In this document: piece after piece, positions 23,397 through 35,300 of the stretch
How the letters are laid out: each line of letters opens with the position of its first letter
How positions within the stretch are numbered: position 1 is the first letter of the stretch
Origin: Burkholderia lata
GTDB taxonomy: Bacteria; Pseudomonadota; Gammaproteobacteria; Burkholderiales; Burkholderiaceae
NCBI RefSeq assembly: GCF_902499335.1
Contig: NZ_CABVQK010000015.1
Coordinates: 177,299 to 241,298 of the forward strand
DNA: 64,000 nt
Direction: 5' to 3'
Program-made: the position numbers and the translations under genes
The notes under the pieces: generated by a model
Told to the model about the DNA's origin: nothing
The model's database searches: none
The model's input: only the letters and a program-made list of their open reading frames with translations

Positions 23397-26300
23397 TCAG
23401 AACCTGTTCAGCTTCCCCAACTCCTCTTTGCTGAGCAACGTCTTCTGAGTCGGCCCCGCCGCCCCGAACCCCAACAACGAAACCGAATTCGACGAGTCGT
23501 AGCCAACCTGTTCCGACCTGCGCCGCTTCGATCCGCCATCCGGGCCGTTATCGCCGAAGCCCTCGACCTGCACGCTAATCGTCCAGCGACGCGGCGCCAC
23601 GCCTGATGCGTTGTTCTTCGCGATGTCCTGCGCGACCTGGCTCGCCGCCGATGCCGCCGAGCTTGCCGCCGTTAATGCACCCGTGTTCACCGCCTGTACG
23701 AGCGGAATCCCGGTCGCCTTGCCCGTCACCTGGATGTTGTCCGCGTTCACCACACGCAAAGCCGCGACGTTCAGGTTGCCCGCACGAATGCCGGCGTCGC
23801 CTGCATCGACGGTCCCGCGCGGCGCGATCAGGTTCACCGTGCCTTTCGGCGCGCCCGGTATGCTCTGCAGCGTCGCGATACCCGCACCCGTCACCTGCCC
23901 ACGCGAATCGACCGTGCAGTAATGGTTCGCATCGCATACATACTGCGGCGCCGGCGTGTCTGCCGACGTCTTCGCACCCTTGCCTGCGTTGATGTCCCCG
24001 TTCGAACTCCAGATCGTCATGTCGCCGCCTTGCTCGGTGAAGATCCGGCTCTGCGCGAGCAGCACGCTCTGGTCCGTGAAGATGTCGACGTTCCCCTTCT
24101 CGAGCGTCAGGATCCCCATCGTGCCGGGGCCCGCAACCACTTTCCCGGTGCTGTCGACGATCTGCGGCGGCGCCGTCGTGCTGCCGACGAGCGCCTGTCC
24201 GCCCGGCCCGAGGATCGTCACGTCGCCGCCCTGCTGGGTCTGGATCGTCGTGCTCCGGATGTCCAGATTGCCGGTACTGACCTGCTTGTTCGCACCATTC
24301 GACCCACCGCCCAGGTTGTTCGCCGTATAGCCGAACGAAGCCGGGAACAGCGTGTTGATCGCCTGATAGCCTCTCGCATACTGGCCGCTGTACGGACTCG
24401 ACGGATCGTTGAAGTCCGCGCCCACTTGCGCGAGCACGCCGAACAGCACCTTCTCCGCGAAGAGCTGCTGTACGTACGACGGCAACGCCTGGAATTGCTT
24501 CCACGCTTCGTCGGTCGTCAACCTGCCAACCTTCACCTGCGCCGCATCCTTGTCTGCCTGCAGGCCCGTATCGACGCCAAGCCCCGCGTCGTACTGCTCC
24601 ATGAATGCAATCAGTGCGGGCGTTGCGCTCGGGACGCCTGCAACCGAACTGCCCGGTGCGATATAGGTCGAGACGAACCCAGGCAGATCGACGCCGGGAC
24701 CCACGCCGAACAGGACGTTGACGTTCGCGCTCTCGTGCGGCAGGTTCGGATTGTTCGCGTTTCCGATTGCATCGATACCCGTGAACGGAGCCGTGATGCT
24801 GCCTGTTTGCACATTCCTGTTGTACAGCTCGCCCTGACTCGTCAACGGGCCGATATTTCGTCCGGCCTGTACGTCGAACCAACCGGGGCCGCCAACTGCC
24901 AACACGGGTACCGCGCCACCTCCGGTGTTCGGAATCGGCGTATCGTAAATGTCCCGGCCGGCCACGATACGCGTCACGTCGGAACTGCGCAGATTCTGCC
25001 CCCAGAACGCCAGGTTTACGATGTCCTGGCCCGCCTGCAGAAGCGCCGGCTTGTCGATCGAAAGCGTGACGAGATTCTGGTAAAAGCCGTCACCGCTAGC
25101 AGATGTATCGATCCCGCCGTTGACGATGCTTCCGTTCAGACTATAGAGCCGCGCAGGCAGCGTATCATCGCCGTGAAGCGCCCCGGTCGCATGGGCGGCA
25201 ATCGTCACGTTCGTCAACGCAGGAATACTGACATTCACCTGTGGGTTCGTCGGGGAAGGCATCCGAGAAGGATCGGCATCGGACATGCCGAATGTATTGG
25301 GCAATGCGACATTTGTCTGCTTGGCCGCCACATTGGAAAGGTACACGGACTGGTCTGCAACCAGATTCAACTGGCCGACGGCAGACGGATAAAGCACGCC
25401 ACCCGAATCAATACTGATCCCGCCGCCGAATGCGGTCAGATTGACGTTCGCTGGCAGTATTCCATTCGCTCCCGTCAACAAACCACCTAGCGCGCCAAGG
25501 CGGACGTCTCCGGTTGTGGATAGAACATTCACCGCGGAGGTCGGCGAGTAAGCCTGATTGTCAGGATACTGCCCGTAATAATCCAGACGGACAGTGCGGG
25601 TAGGCTGATCACCGGGCGGCGCGAAGGTGCTCGCATAAGACGGATTCAATACTTGGCCAATGTCCACGCCTTGTCGCGCCGTGACATCGAATATGCCATC
25701 CTGCGTCGCGAGCACAGTAGAGACGGCAATCGAACCCACCCCGGTTTGTGGAGATGACACGACGATATCCGACCCGATGCGTCCGCCAGCCGAAATCGTC
25801 CCCTGTCCCTTCGCGACGAAGTAGTCACCGCTAAGAATGTCGCCACCGGCTCGCACCGTCAGATTTCCGCCGCCTACGGTGACAGGCTTGCCGCTTCCGT
25901 TCAGGTACCACGTGGTCGGCAACGACACGGCCAGATCCGAAATATTGCCACCGGCGCTGATCGATACATTACCGCCAACGCTCATTACACCTTGGTCAAA
26001 CGCACCGAAGTCGATCGAGGTCCGCGTCAACGGAGCAAGGACGATCTGGCCATTGGAAGTGGTTCCTGCCGTGACTTCCATCCATTGCCACCAGTACTGG
26101 CCGATGCTGTTGCCGGCTCCCCCCGTTACCGCCCCGGCAGTATCAATCACGTTCTGCATGCCCGTGATGTCGCCCTGGGCGTGAATCGTGATGTCGCCGG
26201 CCGAATCGGGATTCACCGCCGGCGTGACCAGAACGTCCTGCGTGCCGCTCGCTCCGCGTGCGATAGCGATCGCGGCACCAACCGGCGGTGCCCCTGCAGC

Positions 26301-29300
26301 GGGTGCGCCGGCCGTATAGATCACACCGGGAATGGTCAAGGTTGACGAATCGGCCGTCCTCGACGTGTCGAACAAGGACACTTCGTTACCGGCCGCCACG
26401 TCGATCGATCCCGTGCCGGTGCGGATCGTTACCGGCTCGACGAGTGTCAATCCGTTCCTGTCGACATAGCTGGTATGTCCGCTCAGCATCACATTGCCGG
26501 TACCGGCGGAGGTCGCCCCTGCATTCGCTAGCGTCGAAACCGGTTGCAATGCGAGCGGGTTCGCACTCTGCACATCGGCACCCGACACGATCCGGTATGA
26601 CGAGCTACCACCGCCAAGCAAGGTCGCGAAAGCTATCGGCATCGGGTTGTTTGGCGTCGGCACGTTGGCTGCCGCGTTACCGGGCAACGCACCGATGTTG
26701 ATGATGCCTGTGTCTGGAACCGATGCGGGTGCGATCGGTGCATAGAACATGTTGTAGGCATTTCTAGGTGGGAGAAGACTAGACCATCGACTATTGAAAT
26801 AGTCCGAGTACGCCAGCATGTAATTCGAATAGTCTGCCAAGTACGCAGCTTGGGCAGAACCAATCGAATTGCGTTGCAACCCGACCGGAGGCGTGGGCGC
26901 AGCGGGCGTCCCGAATCGGGTTACCGTCGGGCGAGCGTACCCAAACAGATACGACGTCGGGCTCTTGGATCCTGTCAGGTCCGGCCCCCAATAGGCAGTC
27001 AGATAATCCGAATAAGTGGCGAAATCAGCCAGCACCGGCGCCGGCGTCGTCGATGGCCTGATCGGCAGGATGTGCCCAATGTAATTCGATGCCGTGTCCG
27101 GCGACGTCCAAGCTTCGATATCCTTTTGCCAAGCTCCGGTATATGACAAATACGCAGAGTAATAGCCGGCCGTCTGTCCCGTTAGCGGCGAAGCGAGCGT
27201 CGCATTCGGATCTAGCGACGCCAGGCTCGCCGTAGCGCCATTCGTAAAAGTCACCGTCACCTGCGTCGGATCGTCGATCGACACGAGTTGATCGAACTTC
27301 TGCTTCGCGTCCGTATAGGTCCCCGTCGCCGTAACCGGCCCCGATCCACCGAGAATCGACGCCACCTGGCTCTGATAGAACCCGTCCGAAATGCTTGCGT
27401 ATGCATCGAAGTTGTTCGCCGCACGGAACGTCAGCGTCGGCGCGATCGTCGATTGATAGCGGAAATCGGGCGTGATGCTTCCGCTGTTGTTCGGCGCGCC
27501 AGCACCAAGGTTCCAGTTCGACAACACCGAAATGTTACCGCCGTTGACCGCGTTGCCCGGATTGTCGAGCTCGATGCCCGGCACGATGCTGAAGTGCTGC
27601 AACGTGGTGCCGGCGAACTGGCTGGCAACACCATCCGGCCCATGCTGAACAAACGCCATCAGCGTACCCGGTGACGTTCCCGTGCCGTTCGCGCGATATC
27701 CATAGAAGGCCACATGATCGGCGTTCGCGGTCCCCGGCGCGAAATACGCGCCCGTCAGGCCCGTAAAGCTGCTCCCGGAAATCCCGTTTCGCAACTGGTC
27801 TTCGGTCACCGCAATCGACTGGCCAGTCGAGATATTGGTCAGCGTGCCGCCTCCCGTCCCGCCCGGTGCATAGGTGTACGTTACCGGCTTGCTGCCCGGC
27901 ACCGTGAAAGTGCCCGCAAGCAGGTGACCGCTACCGTCGTACCAGCCTGCCGGATCGATGAGGCCGTCGAAATGCTGCGAACCCGTTGTCGCATCCGCCG
28001 CGCTCCACGTTGCGTACGCTTCGACGGTCGTCTTGCGTGAGCCATGCACGCCGGCCCCGTCGAGCACGACATTGACCGTGCCGTCGCGCAGCAATGGTGC
28101 ACGGAAGTTGACCGTGCCGTCGAGCGTACCGCCCGGCGTACCGCCAGACACATCGATCGATGCGTTCGAGCCGAGCCGTATCAAACCTGACTGCGCCGCC
28201 GACACGTTCTCGTAACCGTAAGTCGCGTTGTACGGATTGGCCGCGGCCGGATCGAACGTCGCGCTCGTGCCGATCAAGACCTTGCCGCCGCGCTGGCTTG
28301 CGTTGGTTGCCTTCGCCAGCAGCGAACCCTCGATATCGACGCCGCTCTTGCCGAACAGGCTGATCTGCCCGCCGGCGTTGCCCGACGCGTCGATCGTCCC
28401 CAGCACGTTCACGTTGCCGTTTGCCGTATCCGACGCCTTGCCTGCACCGCCGTCGGCCGTCAGCGACACCGATCGCGCGACCAGCGCATTACCGCCCGAC
28501 AGAGTCAGGTTGCCCGACCTCGTATGAATGTCGATCGACTGGTTCACGCCGCTCGACGCGAGCGTCTTCGCCAGCGAATCCAGGTTGGCCGCACCGGCCG
28601 TATCGAGCGACAGCGAGCCGCCCGCGTAACCGTTCGTTGCGCCGCCCTTGATCGTGCCGTTGAGATTCACGACTTGCTTCGGCGCCGACAGCGTCAGGCT
28701 GCCTGCCGCGCCGCCGCCTTTCGCTCCGGAGAAATCGAGCGTCGTGCCCGACTGAACGTCGACCGTTCCTGCATCGGCGGTCAGGATGATCGAACCGGCC
28801 GGCGCATACTGCGTCACGTCGAAGAACTGCTTCGACACGCCGGCAGCGCTCACCGTCGAACCGCCGCCGATCGTCAGGTTGCCGGTCGTCGCCTCGAGAC
28901 TGACATTGCCGGCCGGTGCGGCGATCGTCGCACCGTTGTCCGCCAACGTGCCGCCGATGAATTTCCACGCGCCGCCAACCGGCGTTTTCGTCAATGCGGT
29001 GCCCGCTGCGCCGTTCAGAGCCAATGCGCCGGTCGTCTTCACGGTCGACGCGGAACTCGTATCGGCCAGGTACACGGGCGCATTCAGCGTCACCGGCAGC
29101 GCACCGAAATCAAACGTCCCCGTCCCCTGCCCGACAATGCCGCCGGTCGCGGTCAGGTTCGCCGACGAGAATCCGCTCAGCGTCTTCGTCCCCGTGCCGA
29201 AGTCGATCTCCTTCGCGTTGACCGTCAGCGTGCCGTTGCCCGGCGTAGCCGTGCCGTTCGGCGCGCCCGTCTCGTTCGTGAACGCGATCTGCTGCCCGTT

Positions 29301-32300
29301 CAACGTGACGTGGCCGCCATCGCTCGTGAACGTGCCCGCGCTCAGATCGACGCTCTTGCCGAACGTTGCATTCACGTCGCCGACGAAACCCATCGCGCCA
29401 TAACTGCGCAGCGTGACGAGATCCGCGTTGCCCAGTTGCACGAGCCCGGCCGGATCGATCACGAAGCCCGGCAGGTTCGCCGCGGTCGCGCCGCTCGTAT
29501 TGGTAAACGTGATCGCCGAACCATCCACCGTGATCGCCTTCGCCGACAGCGCCGCGCTCGGGTCGACCTTCAGGTTGCCCGACGAATCGAGCATTAACGC
29601 CTGGCCACCGGAGAGCGTCGCACCCGCATCGACGGTCAGCAGCCCGGCACCGGTGCCGCCCGTGCGCGTGAGCGGCGCCATCGCGCCGTTGGACACGCGC
29701 AGCAATGCGCCGTCGCCGGCGATCGTGATCGGTTGATCCTTTGCCGCCGGGTAGTCGCCGGCAGCCACGATCGATGCGCCCGCGTCGACCCGCAGGCCGT
29801 TCGCCGCATTCGAATCCGTACCGCTCGCATCGGTCTTCGTCACGAACAGGATCTCGGGGCCCTTCAACGACGAGTTGGCATCGTTCGACACCACCACGCT
29901 GTTCGCGATCGGCGTGATCGTCACGCCGTTCGTCGCCGCCGCGCGCGTGCCGCCGATCAGCAGGCTGCCAGCGTTCAGCGAGTCGAGCGCATCGCCGCCG
30001 ATCTGCAGATAGCCCGGCAACGCCGCGCTACCGTTGCCGGTGATCTGGATATCCCGCGACGCGATGTCGACCTCCGCCGGTGCACCGCCCGCACCCGCCG
30101 CCGCGTTGAGCGTCGCGCCAAGCGCGAGCGCCTTCGTCGCGGCCAGTACGAGCTGGCCGCCGTCCACCGGCAGCGGCGGGGTCACGTTGCCCTGCTTCGC
30201 GGCCTGCGCGGTGAAGAAGTCGTTCGCGCCCTTCAGCGTGTACTGCGAGTACTGCTGCCACGTCGCACCCGACTGCACGTTGAAAAGCGTCGGCGTTGCG
30301 CTGCGGCCACCCGTCACCGCATCGGCAAAATATCCGGCCGTCGTGACGGTGCCGTCCGGCAGCACCTGCGACGCGCCCGGGGCGACGTTGCCCGTGACGG
30401 CCGATACCGTCACGCGATACGCGCCCGGCAGCGTCGCATATTTACCCGGCAGCAGCGTGTAGTAACCGGGCGCGAGGCCCGGCACGCCGGACAGGTACAC
30501 GGCCTTGCCGATCGCGTCGTTCATCCCGGCCTGACCGACGCCCAGCGTCACGGTCTTGGTCGTCGGCGTGCCGTTGCTGGCGACGTCCGGCTGCACGGCC
30601 TGCGCGAACAGCGGATCGTACGCAGCGACCGGCGATTGCACGCCCGGCACGATGGCATAGACGTTCCCGGCGCCGGAGTTGACCGGCACCGCCGTCGCAC
30701 CCTTGCCGCTCGCGTAGCTCACGTTGTATTGCGACAGCACGTCGCGCGTGCCGCCCGTGCCCGGCACCCATTCGGCAGCCTGCAGGTCGCCGCCGCCGGA
30801 CAAGTCGATCGTCGCGCCCTTGTTGAGTGCGACGCGCGTGCCGTTCACACCGATGTACTTCGCAGGCGGCGCATTCAGGTCGGAGACCGTCGTGCCTGCG
30901 AGCGGGTTGAATTGCCATTCGACACCATCGATCGTCGTGCCGTAAGGAATGATCGATCCGCCGTTCGACACCGACGTCACGCTGCCGTTCGTGAACGTCA
31001 CCGAATCCGTCGCCACGAGCGGCAGGTTGCCGAACTGCTTCTGCGTCGTACTGTTCGTCGGGTCGCCGACGCCGAATACGAGTGTCCCGGACGGTGCACG
31101 TACGGCACCGCCCTGCACAATGTTCGTCGCGTCGACGAGCAGCGTGCCGCCGGCTGACAGCGGCGTGCCGGATGAACCGTTCGTGGCGAACGTGACGGTG
31201 GTCGGTGCGGGCTTGCCGGTGACCGAATCGACCGGGCCGACCGCGTTGACGATGAACGTGCTACCGGTCGCCGGATACACGTCCGCTGCCTTGAACGTCA
31301 CGTTGCCAGGCGTGTACAGCATGCCGGGCGCCAGCCCGACGGGGCCGCTCTGCGCCGCGCTGGTCGAACTGAGTCGGATATCGCCACTGCTCGTGAAGTT
31401 CGCTTGGCCGAAATTGTTCAGTTGGAACTGATTGCGCAGGTCGAGGAACGATGCGTTCACGTTCAGCGTCGCATCGGACAGCGTCGCAACTGGCGCGAAC
31501 GCGGGTGTCGATGAGGTTGCCGTCGGCCCCGCCAACCCGACATAAGGTGCGTTGATCGTCACCGTCGTGCCGAGCGGATGCGCCGGCGGCTGCGCGAGCA
31601 GGTTCACCGGCGCCGAATTGCCGTTCGCCGGGGTAGACAGCAGCGTCGAGAGCTGGTCCATTCCGATTGCCGCGATGCGTCCGGTGTTCAGCGTCACCGA
31701 TTCGGGCAACGTGAGGTTCACGTTGCCGGCAAACACGATCGGCGGCACCGGCGCACGAATCGGAGACGGCGTGCTGTCACCCAGCACGAGATTCGCGATT
31801 CCCGAATCGTTCAGGCGGTCGGCGGAGAACTGGATCACGCCGGTCGGCTGACCGATCGGCTGCCCGGTGGTCGGATCGATCGCGACCGAGAAATCCTGGC
31901 CGGATGCAAGCCCGACGGGAACGAGCATGCCGCTCTGCCGCACGACGAGTGCCGTGGCGCCGGCCGAGCCGCTGATCTGATGCGGCAGGATCGTCAACGT
32001 GCCGCCACGTGCCTGCGACGCGCCACCGTGACCCGCCAGCGTCGCATCCGAGAAGAGACCGTACGCGGCCGACAGCGTGATCGAGCCTGCATCGCTCCAT
32101 ACAGGCTGACGCGCATAGGTGCCGTTCGCCTGCAGTTGGTCGAAGTTCGCCGACGCGCCCGACGCGTCTATCTTCGAACCGGCCTGCGCGACCACGTAGC
32201 CCGAATCGCTCGACAGCGTCACCGCACCGCCCGGCAGAACCTTGCCGGTATTCGGCACGACAACCGTACCGCCGATCTTGACCGGCGCGGCAAGCGGATT

Positions 32301-35300
32301 GGCAAGCGCGACGCCCGATACGTCGAGCGTCGCATCCGAACCGAGCCAGACGGACCGGCTGTTGCTCGGCGTGAAGACATTGAACTGGCCCGGTTGAGGG
32401 GCCGTGGTTCCGGTATCTGCGCTCAGCACGATCGACCCGCCCGGCGCGACCACCGAGCCGAGCACCGTCACCTGCTTCGGCGATGCCAGCGCAACACTCG
32501 CCCCGGCGTCCGCATTGATCGACGCGCCCGCTGACAACGTGACCGCGCCGGTCACGCCCGGATACGACGGCACTGTGCCGCCGGACGCCGCGGTCAGCCA
32601 CGACACGGCGTTGCCGCCGGTCAGCACGAGGCTCGTCGGTTGCCGGTGATACGCGTCGAGCTGGCCGATCGTTGTCAGACCGCCCGCGGACAGGTTCGCG
32701 CCCGACCCCGTCTGCAGGAGTGCCAGCGTATCGGGCAGCAGGTTCCTTTGCGTCAGCGCAACCGTCGCGCCCGGCGCGATGGTCGAGTCGTAGTACGCGT
32801 TCAGCACGTACTTGCCGAAGCCCTGTTCCGAGAAGAAGCTTTGCGGCAGATACACGTCCCACGGCGCCGCTGCCGCCTTGTCCCCGCCGATCCGGAAGCC
32901 GAGCGCACCCAGCGTCATCGTGCCGCCGCCCGAGAAACCGTCGCTCAGGATCGTGCCGCCCATTGCAATCGTGCCGGCGATCGGCTGGGTGCCTGGCAGG
33001 TTCGCACCGCCGTCACCCGTATCACCGAATTGCGCGCCGCCGGCGGGTACCGCATAGGTCTGCAACGCAACGTTGCCCCCGCGCCCGGCCGGCACGCCGT
33101 TCTGCATCAGAAACTGGCCGTTCGCAAGCATTTCTCCGCCGCTCGAAACATCGAGCACACTGCCGGGCTGCAGCAGAATCGAACCCGTCGCGTCCACGGC
33201 GTTGCCGTTCACGAATGTCGAACTCTGTTTCGCCGACAGCGAAATGCTCCCGCCGTTGATGAACTGGCTATTGCCGGGCGTCGTGCCCGGCGCTGCCTGC
33301 ACGTCGTTGTTCACCCACTGGCCGGCCGCGCTGATCACGCCCTGCGGCCCGACGACGACGTTACCGCCGCTCGTGATCGAAATCGAACCGGACGGCGCGG
33401 ACAGCCGCCCCGCGACATTCACGTCGGCGCCAGCCGCCGGGCTGTTGAGCGAGATCGAACCGCCCGGCTGCAGGTTCAGTTGCGTGCCTTGCGCGACCAC
33501 GATGCCCTTGCCGGCGTTCTTGTCCTCGGTCACGTTCAGGTTCGCGAAGCCGCCATTGTTCAACTTCGCAACGGGCACGACCTGCGTCGTCAGCAGGTTG
33601 TTCGGATCGTTGGCCGCCAGCGATTGGGACGCGGTCTTGTCGATCGGCGTATCGATCGAGAAACCCGGCAACAACGCGCCAAGTTGCGGTGCATTGTCCT
33701 GCAGGATCACGGAGCCCGAGGTGCCGTTGATCGTGATCGTCGAGTTGGCGACACTGTTCCACGTCATCCCGACCAGTGCCGCACCGGCCAGTTTCGGATC
33801 TGCGCCGAGGTTGAACGTCCCGCCGGACGGCAGGCTGTTGCCCTGCATCTGCTTCGCGCCGCCGAACGACTGCGCGCTGATGTCGCCGTCGAGCACCAGC
33901 GCCTGCGACGCGAACAGATCGAGCGTGCCCGCATTGCCGCCGACGATGTAATCGGACTGGTAAGTGCCGCTCGTCAGTAACGGGTTGTACCAGGATTTCG
34001 TCACCCCCCAGCGCGGATGATTTTCGACGAACTGCCCGGCGATGCCGACATAGTTGTCGTAAGGGCTTGCCTGCCCGATCGGTACGATCGCGCCGTTGGC
34101 ATCGACGAGCCGCGTCGTGTTGACGATCCCGCCGTTGTAATGCACATACCCGCCGTTCAGGTTCATCGACGAACCTGCAGCGGTCATCACCTCGTTGCCG
34201 GACAGCGTGATCGTGCCGCCGTTGGTCAGCAACTGGTCAACGGTGCGCGGAATCAGGTTCACGTACCCCGACAGGTTCAGGATCGGGCTGCCGACCCACT
34301 GCACGCCGTCGCTGCGCGTGCCCGTCAGCGTGCTGTCGACTACCGCACCCTTCAGCCCGAACAGGAAGCTGTTGCGCAGCAGCGGCGAATCGGCCAACTC
34401 GTTCTGGCCGATCCGGTCGATCGTCACGAGCGTTTGCGAAATCGGCGCCTGCACGTTCGCCAGCCCCGACACGTCGATCGTCGCACCATCGTCCACATAG
34501 ATCCGGCCCGGCACTGCCGTCTGGCCCGGCACCTTGTTCGTCACGACCGACGGCGCGTAGGCCGTCACCGACACGTTCGAACCCGGCGCCTCGATCAGCG
34601 AGCCGCCCTGGAACCACACGGAACCGGCCGTCATGGTGATGCCGCCCGGCGTGAATGTCGTACCCGGCGTGGACGTCGCGGTCTGGCCGTTGTTGTCCGG
34701 CAGCACCGTCGTCACCGATCCCTGGCCGAAGCTCAACAGGCCGGCACGATTGATGGCATCGCCTCCACCGCCGTTGCCCGTGACCGGCGTCGAACCGGTA
34801 TAGGGATTACCCAGCGGATTGTTCGACGCATACTCGTCCGCGGTCGAGATCGTGATCGTGCCCGGCGTATTCACGCTCGTCGTCACGCCCACCACGCCGT
34901 TCTGTGCGACCCGGCTGCCGAGCAGGTTCACGTTGCCGCGCGCGGCCTGCACGATACCCGTGTTCGTCAGCGTGCCGGCGGGCGTGACGTCAATCGACGC
35001 GCCAGTGGCCGGATCGACCGTCACGATCTGGCCGCTCAGTTCCGGCAGCAGGACCTGCGGATTGATCGTTTTGCCCGAGTTGGGCAGAAGGCTCACCCCC
35101 ACGCCCGCCGCCAGCACGACCTGCCCCGACGTCGCCGAAATGCTGCCGGCATTCGTCACATTCGGTGCGGCGACCAGCACGAAGCCGCCGTCGCTTGCCG
35201 TGCCGTTGGTATGCGTCGTGATCGACGCGCCCTGCTCGATGGTCACATCACCCGGTGCCTGGTAAGCGCCGGTCAACGTCACCTTGTTCCCCAGCCCCAG

